Origin: Beroe ovata
Taxonomy: Eukaryota > Ctenophora > Nuda > Beroida > Beroidae
Direction of reading: 5' to 3'
DNA length: 51,814 nucleotides
NCBI GenBank assembly: GCA_946803715.1
Contig: CAMPET010000072.1
Span: 63,248-115,061, forward strand
Positions 24,901 to 35,425 of the stretch are shown piece by piece. The notes beneath the pieces were generated by a model that ran no database searches, was not told where the DNA came from, and was given only the letters and a program-made list of their open reading frames with translations. Within the stretch, counting starts at the first letter, position 1, and every line of letters starts with the position of its first letter. Made by a program: the position numbers and the translations under genes.

Positions 24901-27900
24901 ATGACAGTATTCTTCCGCATCTGTGGTTAATGAGTTAATGCAGGATCTACAAGAATAACATTTGTTAAACCCGGAATAATGATATTTTACAAAAGTAAAG
25001 TTATTCTTGAGATGATCAGCTGTTGGCATGATATCAATAATATTCTCTTGCTTGCGTCTATCGGACGTCTCGTGACAGTTGGAAACTCACATGCTTCACT
25101 CAAACACATGCCGCCGCTACTGGCAGTGATGTTGTATCATGACAAAGAGTGGAATGGTTCTAGTTCATAACTGCATGACGTCTACATGATATTGGATTTA
25201 TATTTCATTGGGCGTATGGTAGAATTAAAAAACGGTATCATGTATTCAGAATTTCGGTGCACAAGATATCCTGTGTACAGATTATGCTTTCACCCTACTA
25301 CCCTAGAATGACTATTGACTATTTAGTGCATGCTTATTACAGCTGTGAACACCAAGCTTGTGTAGGTACCTACTACTCTACTATTGTAGACAAATGAGCC
25401 TGCATACCATACCATGTGTATTGACTATTGCCTACTGTAATTGAGGATGAGACAGATACAATCATACAGTGTGCACTGATGCCGGACCGCATGTAAATTG
25501 TACAGTGTATTATTATTAAAGTGTACATTGTACTCAGCAGTACCAAGATTTATCTCCCTTCCCCCTTCTGATCCCTCCTTCAGTAACTCACCTTATTCTC
25601 TCTCACTTAATTCCCACTTCCCCTTCCCACCTCCACTTCCCCTCACTTTATTCCCTCTATACTACCCCACTTCCCCTCACCTCACTTCCCCTTCCCTTAT
25701 TCCGCCTGACCCCTAACTTTCCCTCACCTAATTCTCCCTACCCCCAACTTTCCCTCACCTAATTCTCCCTACCCCTAACTCCCCTCACCAGTCCCATATT
25801 GTGTATCAGGTGAGAAGTATCTGCAAGAGTCGCTGGACGAGCTGGAGTTGGCCATGTCTAACCCGGACCACCACCGTAGCGACTGTAACCACATCTTCCT
25901 GAACTTCATGCCCTGCATGGTCATACACTACCTTGCAGTCAAGGAGAAGGTACGAGCTGTCTACACTGATTGTATTATCATATGATCATAGAGAGGGTAG
26001 CATGTTGTTATGACGTATTCACTTGGAAACGCATGCAGTAGGTATTGCGTTGAACAGAAGTTATATTACCTCTCAACACACATGTCCAAATCATTACTAA
26101 TTGATCGACGGTAAGTGGGCGAGATTTTTATCTTTTTACACAAATCGGCCACAAATGTTCTCTGCCATATTCCTCAGCGCCACTAGAGCGCCACCGGTAG
26201 TGGCACGTGATCCAAATTCAAAGTTTTTACATTATTAAGTTACTAAATCTATGTAGTGGCTCTAGTGGCGTTGTTGTTCTGAAAAATGTCCCAATGCGTT
26301 ATGATAATCAGTGAAACAACGTTTTAGGTTTTCAATGCATATAGGAATTCAATTAAGTTCTAATGGCTATTCAACCTGGATTCCAGCCTTTTCTTGCTTC
26401 TTCTTTTCAATGCGGTTCTTTCGCCTTTGCTTTCTCTCTTCCTCAGAAACTGGAATCTTGCGGTCGAGAATAGAATTTCCATTACTGTGTGAGGCATGGG
26501 CTTCTGCTTCCATCACCTCGTAAGCGAGAAGCACTAGTGTTGTTAGGAGGAATAGTGCCAATGTAATCTTCATGATAGCTGGAGTGGAGATTGGAACTGG
26601 TTAGGTATACAGCCGGTTATGATTTTTTAGAGCTAGAATTTCCAGCTTTATGTTGATTAAGATAATCGAGTCCTGAATAACAATCATGAATCTTAAGTTC
26701 AAGTCATGAATTTAATAAGTAATAGAATTGACAGCGGTATGTAAAAGTGAATGACAAGGGCAGGGGTACAGATCTATAAACCGATGGCGAAGTCGAGCTA
26801 CTGCTCCTCTTGACAGTAGCTGCAGGAGAGTAAAATGATGGAGTCGAGGGTCAGTGATATAAATATATACGGCCTATGTTATTTTCTTGGGACTGGGAAA
26901 ACAATAGTATTTATTATTGATTGTAGGCGGTGGCCTACCGTGGTGTTAACTGTTAGAAGCAAACAATCAAGACACAGCTGCTGTTCCCAGTATTCCATTG
27001 TTGCACTATCAATAGGAGTGAAGATTTGCTAAGTCCGTCAATGCGGAGTTTTTCCGCGAAGTGTGACAAATGACGATTCTCGCATAATGGCTATGAAAGG
27101 TGTGAAAAATGATATGTTTAGTAGCAAAAGCTGAAAACCGAGCCACCTGAACAGAGCCACAGCTCTTTGTGTGAATTGAAGCAGGCTACAGTAGTAGGCG
27201 GAGTCCTCTTTGTGCGAAGAATACGCGAATTAGGAAATCCCAGACCATATAGTAATGAATGATAACTAGAAACTTGTTTTAATGGCCAAGGAGTTCATCA
27301 CCTTTTTAATCTCCGGGCAATACAAGCAGAGCCTCTGCGACCTCTGTGAACCTCTGTGACTGCTACTTTGTTTTCTAGCATTGCATCTAGCATGTTCTAT
27401 AAATGTGAGCAAAATTGGGTATAAAACAGTGTGTGTGTGTGCATTCAACAATCTAAGTATTAAGTAGTAAGATGTTTTCTCCACGAACAAACCACTTAGC
27501 ACTCAGCAATAACTTTTTTCACCTTAATTCTGCTACAGAAACCACAACTCAAACGCAAGATTTTTGGGTACAACACTTTACACGTGTTTTGGAGCACACT
27601 CGTTACCCAACAGTGGTGCACTGTGAACACCCACATCCTTAAAACAACATGGTGCACACCCACTCAGCCCTCCCTACTACGCACCAGGTGAAGCAGTTTA
27701 TAGAGCGGTACAGTCGCCGGTTGTGGAAACTCCGGGTCCTACAAGCGGAGCTGAAGATGGTGCTCCGGGAGACTGCGGATAGCCCGGAACAGAGTTTCCG
27801 CTTCTTCGTCAGCACGGAGAACGGTTACAGCATCAACACGAGCATCTACACGGAGGTGGAGGACCCCAGCTCAGGTTGGGAGAGTGGGGGTGGGGGATTG

Positions 27901-30900
27901 GGGGAAATGGGAGTGGGAGTGGGGGAACTGGGGGTGGGAAATAGGGTCAGGAGTGGGATGTGGGAAGTAAGGAGTGGGGAAGTAGGAGGTTGGGTAAGGG
28001 GTAAGATATGGGGAGTGGGGAGTTGGTGGTGGTGAGACCTGGGAATGTAGGGAACCGGGGACTTGGGGACTGGGAGCTGGGAATGTGGGGAACTGGGGAG
28101 TTGGAGGTGGGAGTGGGGTGGCCGGTGGGAGAATGGGGGTGGGGGAAATGGGAGTGGGAGTGGGAGTCGGAGTGGGGGAACTGGAAGTGGGAGTGGGAAA
28201 TAGGGTAAGGAGTGGGATGTGGGGGCTGAGGAGTTGGGGAAATGGGAGAATGGGAAGAGGGAAGTGGGGAGCGGAGACTGGGAAATAGGGTCAGGAGTGG
28301 GATTTGGGGAGAGGGGAGTGGGGATGTTGGGTGGGCGGTGGGAGAGTGGGAGTGGGAGAGAAGGGATTGGGACGTGGGGACGTTGGGAGTGGTACTGTAG
28401 TGGGACGTAGGGAGTAGGCATAGAGGAGTTTATTGTGTGAGTTGTAGGTGTAGAAATTTGGGATGAGTTATTAGGCCCCACTCACCACTCACCACGTGTT
28501 CTCTCTCCCCTCCAGGAGTGAGACTACTCACCAGTTTCGAGGAATTACAAGGTCCCATGCACGGCATTGCTGTGGATGCTCCCTACCTGACTCGGGACTT
28601 CCTGCAGCAGAAGCGGTGCTCCGCTCAGCTGATGGAAACCACGTACGTGTACGACTACCCGGACATGTTCCGGCAAGCTAGCAAGATGCAGTGGGAGGCT
28701 TATCTCAGGGACCACGGGCTAAACAAGGAGATCCTGCCCAAGGAATACATCAGGACCACCGAGCTGGTCCTGGATAAACATGATAATCTCACTGAGATAC
28801 ACAGAGTTCCCGGACAGAATGATACAGGTGAGAATACTGAGATAGAATGAGATAGTGAGACCACTATCGTTAATGAGAGTGATCCTCAGATGTTATTAAC
28901 AACAGTGAGTGGCAAAGTGGAGATATTACATGCTTTGTACTTACTCGCTTGACACGGTACACACTGTTCAGGGATGATAGCGTGGCGACTCACACTTCAC
29001 ACTCCTGAGTACCCAGAGGGTCGGGACATCATAGTCATCGCTAACGACATCACATACAAGACTGGTACATTTGGTCCCAAGGAGGACAAGCTGTTCATGA
29101 GGGCCTCAGAGCTGTCCCGGGCCCACAAGATACCGCGTATTTACATTTCAGGTAAAAGGGTAGGGGTCTTGTTTTTGTGGGATTCTGTTCGTGTTGTGGT
29201 TGGTGGCGTGATCACACCAATATATGAGCTGATATCTCGCTAGCACGCCCCCTGATAAATCAGGTGTGCCGCGTGCTGCACACGCGCGGCTATTGGGTTT
29301 CACAATTCACATCACGTCATAGTGTTGTTATTGAGTGTTCATAATTTAATAATGTCATTGATATATATTCTGTGGAAAGTGAACTACCACTTCTTCATAT
29401 CAAATCGTATCATATTTTGCTGATGGGAATAATTTGGGAAAACAAAGTGCAGCATAACAGCCTGCGAACCGCCAATAATTTTTCGAAAATTATTCAATAT
29501 ATGGCCATAGATTATCGTATTTTCCGTAAAATGCGGAATAATATTTTCTTTGATATCATACTTTCTGCAACAATCTGAGTGATCTTTGACAAGATTAGCA
29601 TTCTACACTCAGTTACAACATGACTTGATTAGAGAATTCCGGACAATAATCATATTTATTGATAATAAAGTTACCAATATTGTGGAGTCTATTCTATTCC
29701 TTTTTTCTTTGCATGTCATGAGAATAGTGCGCCAAATCAGCAACACGCAATGACCAGGTAAGTAGGTATAATCATAGCTCCGAACATGAAATTTGCACAC
29801 ATTTGACAACCCAACGTCTTGAGAACGACAATGATAATAACAACCTCTCCCCCCCCCTACCGCAGTGAACAGTGGGGCTCGTATTGGTCTAGCGGAGGAG
29901 ATCAAGGCCATGTTTAGGGTCGCGTGGAAAGACCCCAGTAGACCAGACCTCGGCTTCAATTACCTCTACCTCACGCCAGCGGACTACAAGACCATATCCA
30001 GCAAGAATACAGTCCAGGCTGAGCTGGTTGAGGAGGAGGGGGAGAGTAGGTGAGTTGGGGCTGTCAAGAGGGGGTGAGAGAGTGGTGAGGAAACACGTGC
30101 TGAGGGTAGTGAGTGAGGAGTGAGGAAATAGTAGTGAGATAGCATGTTCTGAGAGTAGTGAGTGCGGAGTGAGGATTGAAGAAAGAGTGAGTTGTGAGGA
30201 GTGTGTTTTGGTCTCTTGAAGCCTGCTTTTTGTTGGGAAATTTCTTCTCTCACTCTGCTGTGGAGAAGTGACGAAATCTCTCCCACCTCTCTCACCTCAC
30301 CTCTCTCTCTCCCCTCTCCTCTCTCCCCTAACCTCTCCTCTCACCAGGTACAAGATCACGACTATCATAGGGGAGAAGGACGGGATCGGAGTGGAAAATC
30401 TCCAGGGATCCGGGATGATAGCAGGGGAAACATCCCGAGCCTACGATGAGGTGTTCACTGTCAGCCTGGTAAGTTAGTCTGGTAAAGTGGTAAGTTAGTC
30501 TGGTAAAGTGGTAAGTTAGTCTAATAAGTTAGGAGGAGTGGGGTTCATTGATTGTCAGTTTGAGATGCCATGGGAGATGGACGACGTGTAAGTATTTCGA
30601 TAAACACTTATGTTGTAACTATGTGAGAGGCATGAAATATGAATAGAATTTGGAGTAACGGTGTCTCCTATCATAGCAATGATAGGGCCCCACACAACCA
30701 CTGGCCATGATTTAGCTCTCCTACAACTCCCACTCAGGTGACGTGTAGGAGTGTGGGAATTGGTTCCTACTTGGTGAGACTTGGGCAACGGGTCATCCAG
30801 GTGGAGAACTCCTTCATTGTGCTCACTGGACACAGTGCTCTCAACATGGTCCTGGGAAGACAGGTGAGATTTGGTGAGGGGTGTTGGTTTAGGGGGAGTT

Positions 30901-33900
30901 GGTGAGAAGGAGTTGGTGAGGGGGANNNNNNNNNNNNNNNNNNNNNNNNNNNNNNNNNNNNNNNNNNNNNNNNNNNNNNNNNNNNNNNNNNNNNNNNNNN
31001 NNNNNNNNNNNNNNNNNNNNNNNNNNGGGGAGGGGGAGTTGGTGGGGGGAGTTGGTGGGGGGAGTTGGTGAGGAGCGGCGTGGCACGCTATCGGGCTACT
31101 TGGGGACTGCCTACAATTACTACTTTACTATATGATAGTACTTTTAATAATTGAGTAACATAATGTATGCACTGTGCATTGAATACAATGACTAGCTTGG
31201 CTGCTATTATTATCTTATTACTTTATTATGATACTGTTATGCATGTTTAATGACCGCCATTTTCATACACGTACTATATTTTGTACACTTTCTGCTATAC
31301 AGTATGCACACGCGCATTCTTATCGCCAAATAATACTGTGAAACAGTGAAATGATCAGCCGCAGTACCGGTATTACACCGGCCTAACCCGGCTTAATNTC
31401 CACACCCCCCCCCCTCTCTCTCTCTCTGACACCCCATCACACCCCAGGTGTATGCGAGTAACACTCAGCTCGGAGGAACTCAGATCATGTTCAATAACGG
31501 GGTGTCACACAACACTGTCAAGGATGATTTCAGTGGGGTTCACGGTATTCTCAAGTGGCTGTCCTATGTACCCAAGTACAAGGGAGCAGGGCTACCCATC
31601 GCCCCTGCTACCGACCCGATCAGCCGTGTAATCGAGTTTGAGCCGTCCCCCACCCCCTATGATCCCCGGCACATGGTGGGTGGTACAATGGTGGCTGGCG
31701 AGTGGGTGAGCGGCTTCTTTGACAAGGGCAGCTGGGTGGAGTGTCTGAACAACTGGGCAAAGACAGTGGTAACAGGGCGAGCTAGACTGGGTGGTATCCC
31801 GATGGGTGTTATCTGTGTGGAGACCCGGTCAGTGGAGTGTGAGGAACCAGCCGACCCCGCCAACCTAGACACGGAGACCAAGATCACGGCCCAGGCTGGT
31901 CAGGTGTGGTACCCGGACTCTGCCTACAAAACGGCACAAGCCATCAGAGATTTCAACAGAGAGGAGCTGCCGCTTATCATATTCGCTAACTGGCGAGGAT
32001 TTAGTGGTGGCATGAGGGGTGAGAGAACGCTTCTCCTATCCTATTTCACCACTTAACCAGAATTTGATTTCATGACGTTGGGTAATACGTGCAATATCTA
32101 CAATATAATTGCAGATATGTACGGTGAGATTCTCAAGTACGGCTCTTACATTGTGGACGGTCTAGTCGAGTACAAGCACCCTGTCTTCATCTATATTCCA
32201 CCGTATGGTGAACTGAGGGGTGGCGCCTGGGTGGTCGTTGATCCCAAGATCAACCCTGACGTTATGGAAATGTATGCTGACAAAGATTCCAGGTGAGTGT
32301 GTGGATTATTTCTCTGGTTTGTGAGTTGCTTTCTAAAATTTCAAGATGTTTACATAATATTAGGTAAATTGTGTTGATAATGGCTAGCTCATTTTATTCA
32401 CATTATCGTTAAATAAACCAATTCGTGATCGATAAACTAAATAAACTAGTTTATGATGAAATTATCGTATTTGCTTTTACTTAATGCAATTGCCTGCTGC
32501 AACAAAATAAACAGATTGAGTCGTTGAGATGCGTGGAAAACAGTAATGAGGGGATAGTTGAGGAATTGACACGTATACAAATATAGAAACATACGGCATG
32601 TCTTACAATATTGTCCAATTCGTTTAGGTGAAATGGGATTAGGTGAAAGGGGATTACCGAACTGCTGGATTAGATCTGGGTATGGAATGTACATCCAGCT
32701 GTTTATTAGCCGGGATTATTATTCTAGAATGTTCGAGACGGCACTATATTGAATCGCTAAACAAATGACTCATAGGTTTCATGTTTAGATCCAAGTGTCG
32801 TAATATGCATGTCTTTTGAAATACACTGACATTTGAGACGGTTTGGGGAAAGACGGGAGCTGTTCAGTCTAATAAAATTGTTGTTAGGGGCGGAATTGTG
32901 GAGCCAGAAGCCACGGTGTCAGTACAGTTCAAACACAAGGACTTAGTGAAGGCCATGAAACGGATTGACCCTCAGTATGGAGAACTGCAGTCTAAAGTAG
33001 AGAGTGAGGATTTGAGTCCTGAGGAAATGAGGAAATGTGTGGCCGAGCTGAGGAATAGGGAGGCCTATCTCAAGCCTGCTTATCATGTGGTAAGTTGCCC
33101 ACTCTTTATAGATATCAGAAATTGATGCTTGTATGAGATTGTATGAGTTGTACCTAGGTACGTGATTTTTCAGGTGTCGACTAATTTTGCGGATCTCCAT
33201 GATACGCCCCAGCGGATGATGGCTAAGGGTGTTATCCATGACATTCTGGATTGGAAAAATGCCAGGGAATTCTTCTACTGGAAAGTGAGGAGGAAGCTGG
33301 CTGAGACCAAAGTTGAACAAGAGCTCAAACTCGCTAATAAGTGAGTCATAATGGCTTCAATCTTACGTATCTGCCTTGCATAATTCCAATCAACACTCTA
33401 TCGATGGGCTGATGTTATGGCATGAGGAACATTGTTCTCATATCACGCCGTATGCACTCATCGGATGACCAGATCATGCCGGTTCAACTATAATCATGGG
33501 CCTTGTGACATGACATGGACGTCGCGCGCGAACGTCAAATGTGAATTTTCTTATCACCGTTGCGCATATTCCTTGACGCGCGCATTCAATTCCCTAGCTA
33601 AGAAGCTAGCTAGCGCTGGCTCATGCAATCATTTTCGATTTCTGCCAGAGTCATTAACAGAGTCATTAACTTTCCCCGCAGGAACATGAACCACGGACAG
33701 ATGCAGTCAATGTTACGTCGGTGGTTTGTTGAATCGAAGGGACCCCTCCAGAATTACCTCTGGGATGATAACAGAGCTGTTGTAGAGTGGTTGGAAAACT
33801 CCGAAGACCGGCAATCAATCTCTGACAACATCAAGATTATTCAACGTGAATCACTTATCCAGAAAATTGACACGTATGTTTTAATTCGCTATACCAACTT

Positions 33901-34111
33901 TCCCACATTGCACGATATCAATGCACAATGACGATGCGTTGTACCATATTCTCCCTTCAGGTTGGCCAGTGCAAACGAGGAAACTTCGCTTGAAGCCGTT
34001 ATTGGGATACTGCAGAAAATGTCGTCTCGTAACCAGGGTGAAGTCAGGAAACTCCTTGACTCTCTCATTCCACAAGATATCGATGAAATTCTAGAAGAAA
34101 CCATTGAGTAA
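12999..34111 (+). CDS. ACACA: Acetyl-CoA carboxylase (animal multidomain type)
   Basis: Converts acetyl-CoA to malonyl-CoA with biotin, ATP and bicarbonate, the committed step of fatty-acid synthesis. Exons: 12999-13076 (probable), 13600-13785, 13870-14170, 14248-14406, 14504-14618, 14718-14985, 15083-15468, 15579-15694, 15823-15961, 16083-16221, 16407-16561, 17174-17393, 17534-17662, 19008-19113, 19352-19527, 19804-19986, 20916-21074, 21247-21381, 21532-21618, 22166-22434, 22652-22991, 23122-23260, 23700-23835, 24019-24095, 25810-25949, 27688-27874, 28516-28827, 28972-29151, 29866-30049, 30348-30468, 30738-30863, 31448-32018, 32115-32292, 32888-33089, 33174-33340, 33682-33873, 33961-34111; about 2,302 residues, all phases agree, near the 2,346 of human ACC1. 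Seen in order: biotin carboxylase ([52 protein letters not shown]), biotin site EVMKM (Lys codon 17265-17267), central domain, carboxyltransferase ([35 protein letters not shown]). ACC1 and ACC2 are not separable here; the symbol denotes the family. Confidence 0.96.
16228..16268. repeat. Small inverted repeat in ACC intron
   Basis: ACTTATCCTCACTT and AAGTGAGGATAGT pair across a short loop just after an ACC donor site. Could form a hairpin in pre-mRNA; no known function. Confidence 0.6.
17780..18928 (-). CDS. Class A (rhodopsin-like) G protein-coupled receptor
   Basis: A two-exon gene on the - strand within an ACC intron (exons 18928-18771 and 18662-17780), predicted 346 residues. The N-terminus is short ([12 protein letters not shown]...). 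TM1 ends [10 protein letters not shown] with the conserved GN; the splice gives the loop [19 protein letters not shown]2 carries [10 protein letters not shown] with the conserved Asp; TM3 reads [20 protein letters not shown], where the usual E/DRY is replaced; TM5 and TM6 ([20 protein letters not shown]) follow, and TM7 ends [17 protein letters not shown] with NPxxY intact. A Cys before TM5 (EYACVSGY) is the likely partner of the extracellular disulfide. Peptide-receptor-like in general form; the ligand cannot be named. The intron in the first intracellular loop is a useful marker. Start chosen at the Met nearest a good length; an in-frame upstream Met exists at 18973. Confidence 0.88.
19284..19342. 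repeat. 17-bp minisatellite containing CACGTG
   Basis: Three tandem copies of ACACGTTAGCACGTGTA in an ACC intron, so three CACGTG E-box palindromes are arrayed at 17-bp spacing just before an ACC exon. Confidence 0.9.
19528..19770. repeat. CA-rich degenerate repeat in ACC intron
   Basis: Purine/pyrimidine alternating CACA, CACAAG and GACACAGA repeats fill most of the intron between exons 19352-19527 and 19804-19986. They keep several frames open by chance on both strands; these are not genes. Confidence 0.95.
19987..20915. other. ACC intron, no gene seen
   Basis: A 929-bp intron. A short (CA)n lies near 20136-20149. The longest - strand frame here has no recognisable protein features. Confidence 0.6.
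22017..22165. repeat. Pyrimidine-rich intron tract with ambiguous base
   Basis: CT-rich low-complexity sequence before the ACC exon at 22166; one unresolved base at 22140. Confidence 0.8.
24097..24193. repeat. 29-30 bp minisatellite in ACC intron
   Basis: About 3.5 tandem copies of a GAGTGAGTGTGGGGGTCCA-containing unit, beginning at the donor of the ACC exon that ends at 24095. Confidence 0.85.
24194..25544. other. Large ACC intron, no gene seen
   Basis: Part of the intron 24096-25809. AT-rich; a short repeated GGTAAATGACAT motif lies at about 24469-24500. No conserved coding sequence on either strand. Confidence 0.6.
25545..25800. repeat. CT-rich tract with ~31-bp duplication
   Basis: Low-complexity pyrimidine tract before the ACC exon at 25810. 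Within it a unit beginning AACTTTCCCTCACCTAATTC is repeated at about 25716-25780. Confidence 0.85.
26179..26275. repeat. Inverted 12-bp motif pair in ACC intron
   Basis: CGCCACTAGAGC near 26180 and its complement GCTCTAGTGGCG near 26260 face each other about 70 bp apart. It may be the relic of an inverted-repeat element; no clear target duplication. Confidence 0.5.
26367..26573 (-). CDS. Small secreted protein/peptide precursor, function unknown
   Basis: Single-exon ORF of 68 codons on the - strand in the ACC intron 25950-27687. The N-terminus is a textbook signal peptide ([20 protein letters not shown], probable cleavage near EAEA). The mature part is Cys-free and highly charged: acidic/neutral [14 protein letters not shown], then [20 protein letters not shown] with dibasic sites, ending IQVE. 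This could be a peptide prohormone or a cationic secreted peptide; no family is recognised. A strong acceptor-like TCTCCACTCCAG lies 5 bases before the ATG, so a 5' UTR exon or spliced leader may join there. A chance ORF is possible, but the signal peptide argues against it. Confidence 0.55.
   Translation of the reverse strand: MKITLALFLLTTLVLLAYEVMEAEAHASHSNGNSILDRKIPVSEEERKQRRKNRIEKKKQEKAGIQVE
27875..28430 (+). repeat. G-rich intronic repeat (GGGAGTGGGA-like)
   Basis: About 550 bp of the ACC intron are made of G3-G6 runs spaced by 1-5 bases, all on the coding strand. The tract could form G-quadruplexes in DNA or pre-mRNA. Lack of stops on the complement produces a false Pro-rich ORF. Confidence 0.93.
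30475..30525 (+). repeat. Tandem repeat of a splice-donor-like unit
   Basis: GGTAAGTTAGTCTGGTAAAGT-like sequence recurs about three times immediately after the genuine donor at 30469, offering several decoy GTAAGT sites in a row. Confidence 0.8.
30864..31080 (+). repeat. G-rich minisatellite with assembly gap
   Basis: GGGGGAGTTGGTG units flank a run of unresolved bases (30926-31026). The gap sits within an ACC intron between two carboxyltransferase exons; exon phases on both sides agree, so no coding sequence need be missing. A single ambiguous base also occurs at 31398. Confidence 0.93.
32293..32887. other. ACC intron, no gene seen
   Basis: AT-rich 595-bp intron between two carboxyltransferase exons. 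A - strand frame of 82 codons shows no protein-like features. Confidence 0.6.
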
Positions 34112-34692
34112 GGACGAAAACAATATTAGCTAAATTGACAAAATTTCTAAACAGAAACTTTATAAGAGTACTGCAGGCGTCTACTCCAGTTCCCGGCAAA
34201 TACTGAATGTTTGTCACAAAACACTTTTATAGACGTATCCTATATTATTTGATCTCGTAAGATCAAAGCCGAGAGCAGAGCTTTTATAGCTTTGGCAAGT
34301 CTGTGACATCCCATTTTTTGAATTTGCTGTTGTTGACTTTTTGCAAGAAGTAGAGCAACATCTTTGGAATGAGTTAAAATGCGTATTGACTTGATTCGAT
34401 AAATTATTGTATGAATATCATTCAGAAGGCAATTATACAGAGTATAAGTATTATATCACGAAATAAGGATTATGGAAATGAATTTTAGAATTAACAATTA
34501 TTGTGGTCGAGATCGTTTTTGGTTTTGGATTTCGAATATGTGACGTAAACAATGTTTTGGAATATAATCGTTTATTGCATGGATAATGGAGATGTGAAGC
34601 TTTGATATACAATTATAGTTGAATATTGAATCATGAATAAAACATGATATTTTCTAAAATTATAGTCATTATTATACTACTACATATATTAC
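34112..34692. other. ACC 3' flank with poly(A) signal
   Basis: Follows the ACC stop codon. AATAAA at 34636-34641 is the best poly(A) signal, giving a 3' UTR of about 550 bp. No other gene. Confidence 0.6.
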
Positions 34693-34701
34693 ATTATTGC
34701 C

Positions 34702-34797
34702 TTGTAGGATTTCACCCTACCCTTGCTGGCGGGATTTTATCCCTGGCGGATTGAAAATCGCGCGCACCGACGGTAGGGTCTGGGTAAAATCCTACAA
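34702..34797. mobile_element. 96-bp MITE with TTGTAGG...CCTACAA ends
   Basis: Inverted termini TTGTAGGATTT / AAAATCCTACAA and inner ACCCTACC / GGTAGGGT pairs. A perfect 9-bp target duplication ATTATTGCC flanks it (34693-34701 and 34798-34806). The shared TTGT...ACAA ends and 9-bp duplication link it to the TTGTC elements near 11.6-12.3 kb. Confidence 0.87.
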
Positions 34798-34972
34798 ATT
34801 ATTGCCGGCAGGGCCCTGCTCGGTGCTCTCCATCACCATGAAAGTGCACGTATAGCTCTATATAATAGACTTCGACAGAATCGCGCGCGCGATCCGAGAA
34901 ACAAACAGAGCTCTAGCTATAGAGCTGAGGTTGCAGATAAAATTTAACAAAAAGACCTCGAATCTTTGTACA

Positions 34973-35093
34973 TGTAGGATTTCTTTCTTATACCTTTCAA
35001 CCATTGCTAGCGGGGTTTTATTCCTGGCGGGCGCGGGCGGCAGCCGCGGAATGGCAATTGCGCGGCGCTGACGGTAGGGAAAAACTCTACAAC
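34973..35093. mobile_element. Second TTGTAGG-family element, degenerate
   Basis: Shares TGTAGGATTT start, GCTAGCGGGGTTTTATTCCT middle, GACGGTAGGG and CTCTACAA end with the element at 34702. I find no exact target duplication, so this is an older copy or its edges are eroded. Confidence 0.7.
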
Positions 35094-35104
35094 TCGGATT
35101 CTTT

Positions 35105-35155
35105 ACTTCTGTTTCTCACGCGCGCGGCGCGCGAGATACTGAGGTCAGATAATTA
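35105..35155. repeat. CpG-core foldback remnant
   Basis: TTTCTCACGCGCGCG and CGCGCGAGATACTGAGGTCAGATAA match the 67-bp palindromic element at 11469-11535, without clear ends. Confidence 0.6.
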
Positions 35156-35233
35156 GGCGAGGATGGCCACGAGACCAAGTACCCTATGCCATGCCATACT
35201 CATGTCGATATACAATAAAATGCTATCATGATA

Positions 35234-35340
35234 TTTGTCAAATGTTTGTTATTTGGCTTTTGTTTGATTCTGCACTGTTGTCTCAGCATCAGAATCGAAC
35301 AAAAGCCAAATATAACAAATAATAACTAACATTTGACAAA
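35234..35340. repeat. 107-bp inverted repeat (hairpin)
   Basis: Arms of about 38 and 50 nt (TTTGTCAAATGTT...GGCTTTTGTTTGATTCTG with its near-complement) around a loop of about 17 nt. Small bulges on the right arm show it has drifted. Probably a foldback/MITE remnant. Confidence 0.85.
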
Positions 35341-35362
35341 CAGACAACTTGTCTGTTCCCTT

Positions 35363-35423
35363 GTTTGAGGAGTTTGAGGAGTTTGAGGAGTTTGAGGAGT
35401 TTGAGGAGTTTGAGGAGTTTGAG
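35363..35423. repeat. 9-bp minisatellite (TTTGAGGAG)n
   Basis: About 6.5 perfect copies directly upstream of a retrotransposon ORF fragment. In the opposite strand it encodes Asn-Ser repeats only by chance. Confidence 0.95.
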
Positions 35424-35425
35424 CT

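Noticed and set aside
27846-28481. 211-codon Pro/Ser-rich frame on the - strand
   Set aside because: It is the complement of the G-rich intronic repeat; absence of stops comes from composition, and the repeat is antisense to an ACC intron with no protein motif.
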